DNA of 40,530 nucleotides from Bacteroidia bacterium (GTDB lineage: Bacteria > Bacteroidota > Bacteroidia > 2-12-FULL-35-15): NCBI GenBank assembly GCA_016786925.1, contig JAEUTU010000121.1:1-40530 (forward strand), written 5' to 3'. The notes under the pieces are model-generated. The model saw nothing but the letters and a program-made list of their open reading frames with translations, was not told the DNA's origin and made no database searches. Within the stretch, counting starts at the first letter, position 1; each line of letters opens with the position of its first letter. Positions 1 through 9,086 of the stretch are shown here, piece after piece. A program made the translations under genes and the position numbers.

Positions 1-676
1 AAACATTTTATTTTTAGACGTAGAAACTGCTCCCATCGTATATAAATATAATGAACTAAATGAAAATGTCCGAAGCCTGTGGGACTCTAAATTCAGGTAT
101 CCTACGAGTGATAGTCCGGAAAATCAATACAAAAAAGCCGGGGTTTATGCAGAGTTTGCAAAAGTGATCTGTATCTCAGTTGGATTTTTCAATGCAAAAG
201 AATTCCGCATTAAATCATTTTATCACGAAGATGAAAAACAACTTCTAAAGGATTTTGCAGGATTACTCAACAAGCATTTCAACAGAAAAGAGCATCTGTT
301 ATGCGCACATAACGGAAAGGAATTTGATTTTCCCTTCTTGTGCAGAAGAATGCTCATCAACGGTATCAAACTTCCTAAAGCACTGAACATTGCAGGAAAA
401 AAACCCTGGGAAGTTCAACACCTGGATACAATGGAACTCTGGAAGTTTGGCGACTATAAGAGCTTTACCTCTTTAAATCTTTTAGCACATATATTCAATA
501 TCCCAACTCCAAAAGACGATATAGATGGTAGCGATGTGGCCCGTGTATATTGGGAAGAAAAAGACATGAAACGAATTGTTACCTATTGCCAAAAAGATGT
601 ATTGACGGTTGCCCGGTTATTATTACGATTTATGGGCGAACAACAAATAGAAGATAAAAATGTAGTTCTAACCTGA
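1..676 (+). CDS. PolB-like 3'-5' exonuclease, 5' end outside window
   Basis: The reading frame is open from the first bases, so the gene begins upstream of the window. The visible part has the three exonuclease motifs of the DEDDy superfamily: LDVET near the start (Asp/Glu of motif I), HNGKEFDFPFL (motif II) and YCQKDVLTVARLL (YxxxD of motif III). This layout fits the stand-alone 'predicted 3'-5' exonuclease related to the PolB exonuclease domain' family, which in Bacteroidota is a short protein of about 230-270 residues. About 224 residues are visible, so little is missing. The expected role is removal of nucleotides from DNA or RNA 3' ends with two metal ions; the physiological substrate cannot be told. 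The family call is fairly secure from the motifs. Confidence 0.8.
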   Translation, partial: NILFLDVETAPIVYKYNELNENVRSLWDSKFRYPTSDSPENQYKKAGVYAEFAKVICISVGFFNAKEFRIKSFYHEDEKQLLKDFAGLLNKHFNRKEHLLCAHNGKEFDFPFLCRRMLINGIKLPKALNIAGKKPWEVQHLDTMELWKFGDYKSFTSLNLLAHIFNIPTPKDDIDGSDVARVYWEEKDMKRIVTYCQKDVLTVARLLLRFMGEQQIEDKNVVLT

Positions 677-694
677 TGGTGTTTTTAATTTTTA

Positions 695-702
695 TACTTT
701 TG
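695..702 (+). promoter_or_regulatory. Putative Bacteroidota -7 element (TAnnTTTG)
   Basis: TACTTTTG matches the Bacteroidota -7 consensus TAnnTTTG and lies 22 bases before the ATG of the following lipoprotein gene. No clear -33 TTTG box was found at the usual spacing, so this is half a promoter by sequence. Confidence 0.4.
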
Positions 703-724
703 CTCGAGATATTCCTACAACAAC

Positions 725-1270
725 ATGTTTAAGCCACTTTCGAAATCAGTTTTACTAGCAGGATTTGCCATGATCGTACTTTTGATGCAGTCATGTTCTG
801 AGCCTAAATCAGAGTTAGCTCAGTATGGTTCTGTTTTCGAACAAGTAATGAAGAGTGATGCCGGGGTTTTTAGAGGATTTGCATTAGGCGACAAGTTTGA
901 TACTATTCAAAAAACAGAAACTTCCCAGCCTATAGAAGCAGATGAAGGGTATTTATACTATGAATACGGAATGGATACGCTTGGATCTTATAATGTAGCC
1001 TACAATTTTGAAGAAAACGAATTAAGCGAGATCCAGGCCGATGTTTTTATAACAAATGCAGCCTCAACAGAAACGGTGTATGATGGGTTCAAAAAGTACT
1101 TCGACCAGCACTATGGCGTTTGTGAAGATCACATGGGATTTGCTGTATGGACTGTAAAATCAGGAAAATTTGGTGATGTAAGGATCAACCTAAGTGATGA
1201 AAGTGCCGACTTTACAGTTGAAAACAATCCCGGAAAGATCTCTATCTGGATCTATCCTGACAAAAACTAG
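725..1270 (+). CDS. Small lipoprotein of unknown function
   Basis: A 181-residue protein with a lipoprotein signal: a basic start, a hydrophobic stretch and the lipobox LMQSC with Cys24 as the predicted lipidation site. The mature part is acidic and has the segment GVFRGFALGDKFDTI near its start, a pattern I associate with small hypothetical Bacteroidota lipoproteins. No enzymatic motif is visible. It is a single gene: a promoter-like TAnnTTTG precedes it and a weak hairpin with a T-run follows. The function is not known. Confidence 0.75.
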   Translation: MFKPLSKSVLLAGFAMIVLLMQSCSEPKSELAQYGSVFEQVMKSDAGVFRGFALGDKFDTIQKTETSQPIEADEGYLYYEYGMDTLGSYNVAYNFEENELSEIQADVFITNAASTETVYDGFKKYFDQHYGVCEDHMGFAVWTVKSGKFGDVRINLSDESADFTVENNPGKISIWIYPDKN

Positions 1271-1275
1271 ACCCA

Positions 1276-1298
1276 CCCTTTTACTCTAAAGGGCTTTT
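1276..1298 (+). terminator. Weak hairpin terminator after the lipoprotein gene
   Basis: CCCTTT and AAAGGG form a 6-bp stem around a 6-base loop, followed by CTTTT. It starts 6 bases after the stop codon. The stem is short and the T-run modest, so efficiency is uncertain. Confidence 0.45.
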
Positions 1299-1361
1299 AA
1301 TTCTTGCATAATTGCCCAACAAAACGTACTTTTAGCACTCTTTGAAAAATCAAGAATCGAG

Positions 1362-3167
1362 ATGGCAAAAGAAACACTTTTAGAGATCAAGAACCTGGTT
1401 ACCGAATTCCGTACAGAGGATGAAACGGTAAAAGCCGTAAACGATATTTCTTTTACACTTTCCAAAGGGGAAACCATTGGTATTGTTGGTGAGTCAGGAT
1501 CCGGAAAATCTGTTACCTCTCTATCTGTGATGCGTTTGATCCCCAATCCTCCCGGTAAAATTACCGGTGGTGAGATCATTTATCATTCTAAAACCAAAGG
1601 CCCAATTGATCTGGTAACGCTATCTGAAAAAGAGATGCGCCAATTAAGAGGAAATGAAATTGCCATGATCTTTCAGGAACCTATGACCTCTTTAAATCCG
1701 GTTTATACCTGTGGAGATCAGGTGATGGAGGCGATTCTTTTACATCAAAAATGTTCTAAGAAAGAAGCTAAAGAAAAAACGATCGCATTGTTCAATGAGG
1801 TACAATTGCCTCGCCCGGAAGACATATTCGACAGCTATCCACACCAAATATCCGGTGGGCAAAAACAAAGGGTAATGATCGCTATGGCCATGAGTTGCCA
1901 ACCCAATATCCTAATTGCCGATGAACCTACAACCGCTTTGGATGTAACTGTTCAGGCGACCATTTTAGATCTGATGTTGAAGCTTCAGCGTGAACACGAA
2001 ATGGGAATCATGTTTATTACGCATGACCTTGGTGTTATTGCTGAATTAGCAGACAAAGTGGTTGTGATGTATAAAGGAAAGATTGTTGAACAAGGAACCG
2101 TACTCGAAATATTCTCTAATCCTCAACACCCCTATACAAAAGGACTGTTAGCTTGTCGTCCACCATTGAACAAACGCTTACATTGGTTGCCAACTGTTGC
2201 TGACTTCATGAAAACAAATGATAGCGGAGAGATGATCGAGAGTTCACAATCGGTTGCTGATGTTACCGAAAAATTAGTTGTTACAAAACAGGAACGCGAA
2301 GAGGCACACAAAAAGCTATATGCCAAAGAACCGATCCTACAGATCAAGAATTTAAAAACTTATTTCCCTATTAAAAAAGGAATATTCGGTAAAGCAAAAG
2401 ATCATGTAAGAGCAGTGGATGATGTAAGCTTTGACGTTTATCCGGGTGAAACATTAGGATTGGTAGGAGAATCGGGATGCGGAAAAACAACATTAGGAAG
2501 AACTGTTTTGCGTTTGATAGAACCTACCGGAGGAGAAGTTCTTTTCAATGGAAAGAACATTACTACTATAAGCACAAAGGAAATGCGTGATCTGCGTAAA
2601 GATATTCAGATCATCTTTCAGGATCCTTATTCATCTCTTAATCCACGTATCACGATCGGACAAGCCATCATGGAGCCGATGCAGGTACATGGCATATTAG
2701 AAAATGACAAAGCCCGTAAAGAACGCGTGATCGAATTGCTTCAACGGGTAAACATGAATGAAAGTCATTTTTACCGCTATCCGCATGAGTTCTCCGGTGG
2801 TCAACGTCAGCGTATCTGTATTGCACGAGCATTGGCATTGCGTCCTAAATTCATCATCTGCGATGAATCCGTTTCGGCATTAGACGTTTCAGTGCAAGCA
2901 CAAGTACTTAACTTGCTAAACGAATTAAAACGGGAATTCGATTTTACATATATCTTCATTTCACACGATCTTTCAGTTGTAAAATTCATGAGCGACCGTA
3001 TGGTAGTAATGAATAAAGGAAAGGTTGAAGAAATGGGAGATGCAGATAGTATCTATACCAATCCGCAATCGGAATACACTAAAAAGTTAATTGGCGCTAT
3101 CCCTAAAGGACAGTTGGAAGACATCAAGGCTTCTATTGAAAAGAAAAAACAATTCCATACAGCATAA
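1362..3167 (+). CDS. ABC transporter ATP-binding protein with two ATPase domains (oligopeptide-type)
   Basis: This 601-residue protein is a tandem fusion of two ABC ATPases of the DppD/DppF (OppD/OppF) type, as in GsiA and YejF. Domain 1 has Walker A GESGSGKS (about residues 43-50), signature SGGQKQRV (about 164) and Walker [12 protein letters not shown]. Domain 2 has Walker [10 protein letters not shown] (about 369-377), signature FSGGQRQRI (about 477) and Walker [12 protein letters not shown]; the Pro usual in DEP is Ser here, but the Asp-Glu pair is intact. Each half ends with the [16 protein letters not shown] segment typical of the peptide-uptake subfamily. It would power import of peptides or similar solutes. 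No permease or binding protein lies beside it, so its partners must be encoded elsewhere. The next gene starts 7 bases after its stop. Confidence 0.92.
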   Translation: MAKETLLEIKNLVTEFRTEDETVKAVNDISFTLSKGETIGIVGESGSGKSVTSLSVMRLIPNPPGKITGGEIIYHSKTKGPIDLVTLSEKEMRQLRGNEIAMIFQEPMTSLNPVYTCGDQVMEAILLHQKCSKKEAKEKTIALFNEVQLPRPEDIFDSYPHQISGGQKQRVMIAMAMSCQPNILIADEPTTALDVTVQATILDLMLKLQREHEMGIMFITHDLGVIAELADKVVVMYKGKIVEQGTVLEIFSNPQHPYTKGLLACRPPLNKRLHWLPTVADFMKTNDSGEMIESSQSVADVTEKLVVTKQEREEAHKKLYAKEPILQIKNLKTYFPIKKGIFGKAKDHVRAVDDVSFDVYPGETLGLVGESGCGKTTLGRTVLRLIEPTGGEVLFNGKNITTISTKEMRDLRKDIQIIFQDPYSSLNPRITIGQAIMEPMQVHGILENDKARKERVIELLQRVNMNESHFYRYPHEFSGGQRQRICIARALALRPKFIICDESVSALDVSVQAQVLNLLNELKREFDFTYIFISHDLSVVKFMSDRMVVMNKGKVEEMGDADSIYTNPQSEYTKKLIGAIPKGQLEDIKASIEKKKQFHTA

Positions 3168-3174
3168 ATTTATT

Positions 3175-3708
3175 ATGAAATACTTTTTACTTGCAGTTAC
3201 TGCAACTTTTTTGTTTTCATGCAAACAAGAAGAAATAAAAACAGAAGAAGTAAAACCTATTTTACCTAAAGCAACATTTACTCAATCATTAGAACATGAA
3301 GAGTGGGGCTCTATGCACACGATCAGAGAAATAGATGGGGCGCATACAGGGAAACGCATATCCGTGATGGACTCCACAAATTTATACAGCGTTGGATTAA
3401 ACAAACCGGTTAAATCAATTAGCGCTGAGAAATTTGACTCTGTTGCATTTACTTATTGGATCTATTTCAAATCGCCTAAAGCAACTGCAAAGTCGGTTGT
3501 CAGCATTGACGATATCACCGGAAAAAATATCTTTTGGGCAGGAAATATTGTGAATGAAAAAACTAAAGAACTCAACAAATGGGTTGAGATCAAAGATGGT
3601 TTTAAATTGCCATCCAGTATCAATCCGGAGCATTTTATCAAATTGTACTTGTGGAACACTTCTAAAGAAGAGATCTTGATCGATGATCTAAATGTTACAT
3701 TTTATTAA
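3175..3708 (+). CDS. Lipoprotein made of a single WNxxK/DD beta-sandwich-like domain
   Basis: I chose the ATG at 3175 (177 residues) because it gives a lipoprotein signal ending in the lipobox LFSC (Cys16). An earlier in-frame start at 3091 would lie inside the ABC gene and bury that signal. Nearly the whole mature part (about residues 32-177) is one copy of a domain seen in six proteins of this window. It has THTGKR-like and FWAGN segments in the middle and LYLWNTSKEEILIDDL at the end. The fold looks like a carbohydrate-binding jelly roll (CBM4/9-like endings often read hDDh), but no characterised family is recognised. It lies 7 bases after the ABC gene and 8 bases before the two-copy lipoprotein, so it is probably co-transcribed. 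A sugar-binding role at the envelope is inferred only. Confidence 0.75.
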   Translation: MKYFLLAVTATFLFSCKQEEIKTEEVKPILPKATFTQSLEHEEWGSMHTIREIDGAHTGKRISVMDSTNLYSVGLNKPVKSISAEKFDSVAFTYWIYFKSPKATAKSVVSIDDITGKNIFWAGNIVNEKTKELNKWVEIKDGFKLPSSINPEHFIKLYLWNTSKEEILIDDLNVTFY

Positions 3709-3716
3709 TAATAAAT

Positions 3717-5726
3717 ATGAAATTGCGGATCTTGACACGGTATTTATTTTTGTTTGCAATTCCGCTAAGCATTTCCTGTAATACAAACCATGAAGGAGAA
3801 ACCGCCTCCAACGGTAATATCACTCCTAAAAAGGATTCATTAATTTTTACAAACTTGTATCATGAGCTACAGGATATGGAAATGCTTAATGATCCACGAC
3901 TAACAAAAGATATTTTTTCATCCGGGCAGCAGTCTCATAAACTTTCAAAAGATCTAGAATACAGCATCGGCTTCAATAAACTATTTCAAGACATTCCATC
4001 CTTTCAAGGCATTCAAAAGATCACTATTGGGGTTCAGTCCTTCTCAAAACAGAAAATCAAAGATGCTGTGCTAGTCGTGTCTATTGACAATGCAAAAGAG
4101 CAAAAAAATATTTTTTGGGAAGGAAAGCCTTTGGTATTTGATCCAATCAACAATTGGAACAAGAACAACTTCAACTATGAAATAAACCCTGAATTTATTG
4201 CACCCGGCAACAGTATCAGTGTTTATGTATGGAACAAAACCAAAGAAGAATTTTACATCGATGATCTGGTGATCGACATTTTCGGTAATACAAAGATCGC
4301 TAATGATGTGTTGGTTTCTAATTCCAACTTCCTTTTCGATTTTGAAACAACAGAAGGAATTGTCGGTCCGGAAAATATCAAAGCAACAACAGCTCATTCC
4401 GGTAAACAAGCCATTGACATGAGCGATGGAAAAGAATACGGACCAAGTATCGTTAAGGTAATAAAAGAGATAGCGACAGAACCTTTTAAAAAAGTATCGG
4501 CAAGTGTATGGGTTTATCCCACTCAAGAAAAACCTAATTTAGTTTTAACCGCTTCTTCTATAAACGAACAAAATGGAGAAGCTATTTTCTGGGAAGGGAA
4601 AAGCACTGAAAATTCTGTTTTTCCAATCAATACCTGGACAAAGCTAAATGCATCGTTTAATGTACCTGTAGAGAGATTAACTTCCGACAATAAAATTCAG
4701 ATCAATATTTGGAATAAAGGAAAAACGGGAGTGATCGTTGATGACCTTGAGATCGTTTATGGAACACCTAATGAACGGAAAGGGCTTCCTTCATCTTTAG
4801 AATTGAATGCGCAATATGAAAAAGGGTTTACACCCATCAAAAACACGCCTCCATTTGAATTCTATTTTCTGAACAAAAAAATCTCATCAAATTCATTAGC
4901 AGAATACTCGTCAAAAGACAATATTGTTTCCGGAAATTTTATTGCTTCATCTAAAACAGATGAGTTGGTGTGCATTAAAAATAAAACAGCACGCATCTAT
5001 TCTCTTAACACGAATAAAAAAGAATTTGAAAAAATTGCTGAGTCAAGTGCAAATGAATCATCACTGTTTGAACCTTCCAATGTTTACTTTTCTGGCGATT
5101 ATAACAGTGATGGGAAACAAGACCTTCTTTGTATTAATACAACGAACGGAAACTGGCAGACCCTCAATTATTTAAATAACAAATGGCAAATAGGAATTAC
5201 AGGAAAAAATAGTCTAAAAGAACATTGGTATCAACAACAGGCATTCATCAGCTCCGGAAAAACATTTACAGATAAAGATGCATTGACATTAAGCAATGGA
5301 AAGTCACTTCTTTCGCTGCAACTAATCAATGAAGAATGGCAGGAAAAAATGATCAACATTCCTGCAAGTGCTCAAACGGTGTTTCACGCAAATGATGTGT
5401 ATTATACAGGATCAATTGCGGGAAGCAAACAAACACTACTGTTGAATAAGGATTGGCGTTTTGATCTGAAATTAATTTCGACCGAAAACAACGATCCAAC
5501 CATTCGTTACATGATCGATTTTAAAGGATATGAATCCGATCATAATCCAAAATATTATGAATTCACCAAACTGGTAAGCGGCAATTTTTACTCCGAAAAC
5601 AATCTATCGTTACTTGTATTCTCATCTAATTGCGCAGATAGCAAATTTGACGGGATCATGTGTTCAAGTATTGAAAACAACAAACAATTTCCCAATAAAA
5701 TAGAACTATACACCTTTGAAAAATAA
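3717..5726 (+). CDS. Lipoprotein with two WNxxK/DD domains and a propeller-like C-terminus
   Basis: A 669-residue lipoprotein with lipobox SISC near residue 21. It has three parts. Residues about 43-190 are a first copy of the shared domain, with NIFWEGK and VYVWNKTKEEFYIDDL. Residues about 203-348 are a second copy, with FDFETTEG, HSGKQAIDMS, AIFWEGK and INIWNKGKTGVIVDDLEI. Residues about 395-669 resemble FG-GAP/VCBS repeats: short beta-rich blocks and a calcium-loop-like D461-Y-N-S-D-G-K-Q-D469 where a calcium-binding propeller blade would have DxNxDGxxD. The protein probably sits on an outer-membrane leaflet and binds glycan or protein. Its last codons overlap the start of the next gene by 11 bases. 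No catalytic motif was seen. Confidence 0.75.
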   Translation: MKLRILTRYLFLFAIPLSISCNTNHEGETASNGNITPKKDSLIFTNLYHELQDMEMLNDPRLTKDIFSSGQQSHKLSKDLEYSIGFNKLFQDIPSFQGIQKITIGVQSFSKQKIKDAVLVVSIDNAKEQKNIFWEGKPLVFDPINNWNKNNFNYEINPEFIAPGNSISVYVWNKTKEEFYIDDLVIDIFGNTKIANDVLVSNSNFLFDFETTEGIVGPENIKATTAHSGKQAIDMSDGKEYGPSIVKVIKEIATEPFKKVSASVWVYPTQEKPNLVLTASSINEQNGEAIFWEGKSTENSVFPINTWTKLNASFNVPVERLTSDNKIQINIWNKGKTGVIVDDLEIVYGTPNERKGLPSSLELNAQYEKGFTPIKNTPPFEFYFLNKKISSNSLAEYSSKDNIVSGNFIASSKTDELVCIKNKTARIYSLNTNKKEFEKIAESSANESSLFEPSNVYFSGDYNSDGKQDLLCINTTNGNWQTLNYLNNKWQIGITGKNSLKEHWYQQQAFISSGKTFTDKDALTLSNGKSLLSLQLINEEWQEKMINIPASAQTVFHANDVYYTGSIAGSKQTLLLNKDWRFDLKLISTENNDPTIRYMIDFKGYESDHNPKYYEFTKLVSGNFYSENNLSLLVFSSNCADSKFDGIMCSSIENNKQFPNKIELYTFEK

Positions 5727-7653
5727 TAATACATATTCGAGCATCGTATTTTTCTTATTGACAGTTATCACTGCCGGTCTTTTCTCCTGCAGTAATGGAA
5801 GTCAAAATGGACCAACACTCAGTTGTGAAAAGTTCAGCTTGAATAATATTGATCCATTATCAAATTATCAAATGGACAGTTTGAATAAACGTGTTTACCT
5901 TGATTACAACAATGCCATGGAAGGGTTTTCTGTGCCTTCTGTTGCGCAAACAAAAGATGGAAAATTTGAATTATCCTTTGAGATCAAGAATACCGGAACT
6001 GTTCCACAAAAATTTTATTATAAAATCTACTATCAAAATGAGCGCTATAAATTTCCGGAAATAGATTCTGTATCCAAAAATGAAAATCCTTTAGCAGAAG
6101 AAAATTTTTATGGCAGCTGGGAAGAAACGGGCATCGCTTTCAAAAGCACAACAGCCATTGCAAATGACGATGAGTATCATACGATCACCGACAAATTCAG
6201 AATCGTTGGAAATCCACGCAATGACCAACGTTATTTTTCAAATGGCAAGAACGACCGTTGGAAAAGAAATCCGAGAGTAGGAGAATATAAATTTATGCTT
6301 GTAGTTTGTACAGAAGATGATCTAAAAACTATTCCGGCAGAGGTACAAGATATCAGCAAAAAAGCAAAAGACCATTTTGTTAATCCCTACTACTTTTTCA
6401 ATTATGGAAAAGGGAAGGGTTTAAAAAATACCATTGCCTATACTTCCGAAAAAAGCTTACTTGTTGTTGCCAAACCTAATTTAGGAACAGGGATTTACAT
6501 CAACGACATGGTTTTTAATGGAAAGGAGTACGACAGATCTTATTTCTGTGCTACTTGTGGACAAGACTCCAACCTTTATAAAAATGCACCCATTCAACAG
6601 TTCATTAATTATGTAGATGCATCTACTAAAATGGAAAACATTCCGGTTATTGCCGACATATTAAAGGATAACTATTCAAAAACCGATTATAATTGGAACA
6701 AGAGTTTTTATAAAAAGGAGGAGCTCATTCCTACCTTGATCCAAACAGCAAAGCATCCTTGTCAAACAGTTTTCTCCGATCAAAAAGAGAATAAGATCGT
6801 GATCAAAAATCCGGGAACAAAATATGGGGAATGGAAAAAAGAAAGTGTTGGTATCATTACCCGTCATGGTTTTACATACGGAAAATACAGAGTAAAAGTA
6901 AAGCTTACCGAATTACTGAATAAAAATGGTGTATGGAATGGATTGACGAATGCCATCTGGTTGATCACACAAGGGGGTGGAGAATGGAACTTCAGACGTA
7001 GCTGTAACAAAGAAGGCTATATGGCCAGCTATTGGGGAGGCAAGGATGATAAACGTGTTGCTGCCGTAGATTATTCCGAGATCGATTTTGAGATCTTAAA
7101 AACACCGCCTTATTGTCCGGATAATGAATTTCCACCGGTATTTAAAAATCCGAACGACAATAACAAGAACATGAACAGTTGGAATATTCCTATGCCCGAT
7201 GATATTACGAAAAACGATGACCATATTACCGTTGCTTGTACCAATTGGGATATGGCTTGCTGGGAGCCAAAGAACTTTGGTGTAGGCTGCAATCCAATTG
7301 AATACAAAGGACAAACATACTACACACACCGTTGGGATCATTGGTACAGAGCAATAACAGAAAAGAAAGAAGAAAAAGACGATGAATTATTTGCGGGCGA
7401 GTTTTATTATTTTGAAATAGATTGGCGACCAACTGAGATCATTTGGAGAATAGGTCCATCCCCAGATAAGATGCGTGAGGTGGGTTATATGAATGAAACA
7501 GTTACTTCTATTCCTAACAACCAAATGTTATTGATCATTACTCAAGAATATCATAATACACAATGGTGGCCGGGCGCTCCTTATTCGCAGGATAACTTGC
7601 CCTTCCCGCTCAATGATATTCCGGGAGAGATCTATGAATTGGTAATTGAGTAA
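5716..7653 (+). CDS. GH16-like lipoprotein, probable surface glycan hydrolase or transglycosylase
   Basis: A 645-residue protein with a lipoprotein signal ending in GLFSC (Cys25). Translation appears to start at a TTG that overlaps the previous stop (TTGAAAAATAA); no ATG occurs in frame before the lipobox, so the TTG start is needed. Residues about 60-220 look like an Ig-like beta domain. Residues about 375-645 resemble glycoside hydrolase family 16. The family's ExDxE motif is present as E455-I-D-F-E459 in the context YSEIDFEIL, and FYYFEIDWRPTEIIWRI is the strand pair usual late in GH16. If active it would cut a beta-linked glycan by a retaining mechanism. The substrate is unknown. Being co-transcribed with an MBOAT/AlgJ pair points to trimming or remodelling of a self-made polysaccharide rather than nutrition, but that is inference. 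Confidence 0.8.
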   Translation: MKNNNTYSSIVFFLLTVITAGLFSCSNGSQNGPTLSCEKFSLNNIDPLSNYQMDSLNKRVYLDYNNAMEGFSVPSVAQTKDGKFELSFEIKNTGTVPQKFYYKIYYQNERYKFPEIDSVSKNENPLAEENFYGSWEETGIAFKSTTAIANDDEYHTITDKFRIVGNPRNDQRYFSNGKNDRWKRNPRVGEYKFMLVVCTEDDLKTIPAEVQDISKKAKDHFVNPYYFFNYGKGKGLKNTIAYTSEKSLLVVAKPNLGTGIYINDMVFNGKEYDRSYFCATCGQDSNLYKNAPIQQFINYVDASTKMENIPVIADILKDNYSKTDYNWNKSFYKKEELIPTLIQTAKHPCQTVFSDQKENKIVIKNPGTKYGEWKKESVGIITRHGFTYGKYRVKVKLTELLNKNGVWNGLTNAIWLITQGGGEWNFRRSCNKEGYMASYWGGKDDKRVAAVDYSEIDFEILKTPPYCPDNEFPPVFKNPNDNNKNMNSWNIPMPDDITKNDDHITVACTNWDMACWEPKNFGVGCNPIEYKGQTYYTHRWDHWYRAITEKKEEKDDELFAGEFYYFEIDWRPTEIIWRIGPSPDKMREVGYMNETVTSIPNNQMLLIITQEYHNTQWWPGAPYSQDNLPFPLNDIPGEIYELVIE

Positions 7654-7655
7654 AA

Positions 7656-9086
7656 ATGGTATTCAGCAGCACGCTTTTTCTATTTGGTTTTCTGCCGGCA
7701 TTTCTGCTGATCTATTATTCCTTACCACAAAAATTTAAAAATCACTTTTTACTTTTTGCGAGTTTATTATTCTTTACATGGGGCGCACCACTATTTGTGT
7801 TCTTTGTTATCGGCTCTTTGATACTAGACTTTTACCTTGTCCGGAAAATGGAACAAGCTGCTGTTCCCAAACAAAAAAAATATTTCCTTTTAGCTTCCAT
7901 TGTTCTAAATGTCGGATCGCTAGCCTATTTCAAATACGCTAATTTTTTTGTAGAAAATGTAAATACGCTTGTGTCGACCTGGGGTGCGGGAGGAATCGTT
8001 GGCTGGACAGACATTGCATTGCCAATAGGGATCTCGTTCTTTACCTTTAAAAAACTAAGTTATACCATTGATGTATACAGACAAACACATCGATCATTTG
8101 ATTCAATTGCCAATTATTTTCTTTTCATTCTTCTATTTCCTGAATTAGTTGCCGGACCAATTGTGCGTTACAATGAAATTGCAGATCAGATTATTGACAG
8201 GAAAGACAAAGAAACAATCGACAATAAACTATCCGGACTTTATCGATTCATTATTGGTCTATCAAAAAAAGTGCTGATCGCCAATGTACTTGGAGCTGAA
8301 GCCGACAAGATCTTCGATTCCAGTTTTCAATTGGTCAACACTGCAGATGCCTGGCTTGGTATCATTGCCTACACTTTCCAGATCTATTTTGATTTCTCGG
8401 GTTATTCCGATATGGCCATTGGTATTGCCAGAATGCTGGGCTTTACATTTCCAGAGAATTTTAACTCTCCATATAGTTCACAAAGCATTACTGAATTTTG
8501 GCAACGCTGGCACATTACCCTAGGCAGATGGATGCGTGATTATTTATACATTCCAATAGGTGGCAATAGAGTTGAATCAAAAAAACGCTTGTATTTTAAT
8601 CTGGCATTTGTATTCTTTATTTCAGGCTTATGGCACGGAGCCTCCTGGACCTTTATTGTTTGGGGCTGTTATCATGGTCTTTTCCTGATCATAGAGCGTA
8701 TATTCCTGAATACATTCTATTCCAAGATAGGAAAGCTACCAAGCATGCTCATCACCTTTTTCATTGTTATGATCGGTTGGGTGTTTTTTAGAGCTGAAGA
8801 TCTGGGAGATGCGATGCTTTATCTGGACAAATTATTTGTTGTTGATCTGCATCCAACATACCAGATCTACTTGATCGATTTTTATGTGATACTAGGAATA
8901 GCAGTGATTCTCTCATTTATGAATCTCTTAAAATTCCAACAAGCAATTGAAAAAAGCATTTATTTTAATTTCTACAGCAACAAAAAAACACTTGTTCTAG
9001 GCTTGATCTGTTATACACTCTTGATATTAAGTGCAAGTGCTATGATAAGTGCCAGTTTTAATCCATTTATTTATTATCGTTTTTAA
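7656..9086 (+). CDS. MBOAT family O-acyltransferase (AlgI-like)
   Basis: A 476-residue multi-pass membrane protein of the AlgI/DltB/PatA group of membrane-bound O-acyltransferases. Recognisable family segments are LVAGPIVRY, YTFQIYFDFSGYSDMAIG, FWQRWHITLGRWMRDYLYIP and SGLWHGASWTFIVWG; the histidine of WHGASW (His327) is the expected catalytic residue, close to its place in AlgI. Proteins of this family carry an acyl group, usually acetyl, across the inner membrane so that a periplasmic partner can load it on a polysaccharide. The gene begins 2 bases after the GH16-like gene and its stop overlaps the start of the AlgJ-like gene by one base (TAATG), the usual pairing for such systems. Confidence 0.93.
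   Translation: MVFSSTLFLFGFLPAFLLIYYSLPQKFKNHFLLFASLLFFTWGAPLFVFFVIGSLILDFYLVRKMEQAAVPKQKKYFLLASIVLNVGSLAYFKYANFFVENVNTLVSTWGAGGIVGWTDIALPIGISFFTFKKLSYTIDVYRQTHRSFDSIANYFLFILLFPELVAGPIVRYNEIADQIIDRKDKETIDNKLSGLYRFIIGLSKKVLIANVLGAEADKIFDSSFQLVNTADAWLGIIAYTFQIYFDFSGYSDMAIGIARMLGFTFPENFNSPYSSQSITEFWQRWHITLGRWMRDYLYIPIGGNRVESKKRLYFNLAFVFFISGLWHGASWTFIVWGCYHGLFLIIERIFLNTFYSKIGKLPSMLITFFIVMIGWVFFRAEDLGDAMLYLDKLFVVDLHPTYQIYLIDFYVILGIAVILSFMNLLKFQQAIEKSIYFNFYSNKKTLVLGLICYTLLILSASAMISASFNPFIYYRF

Noticed and set aside
1286..1579. 97-codon open frame opposite the start of the ABC gene
   Set aside because: It lies antisense to the well-supported ABC coding sequence and shows no motif, signal peptide or promoter of its own.
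2850..2885. Ser in place of Pro in the second Walker B of the ABC protein
   Set aside because: The catalytic Asp-Glu pair is intact, so loss of function is not indicated.
3091..3174. Longer start for the one-domain lipoprotein
   Set aside because: It would overlap the ABC gene by 77 bases and place 28 polar residues before a complete lipoprotein signal.
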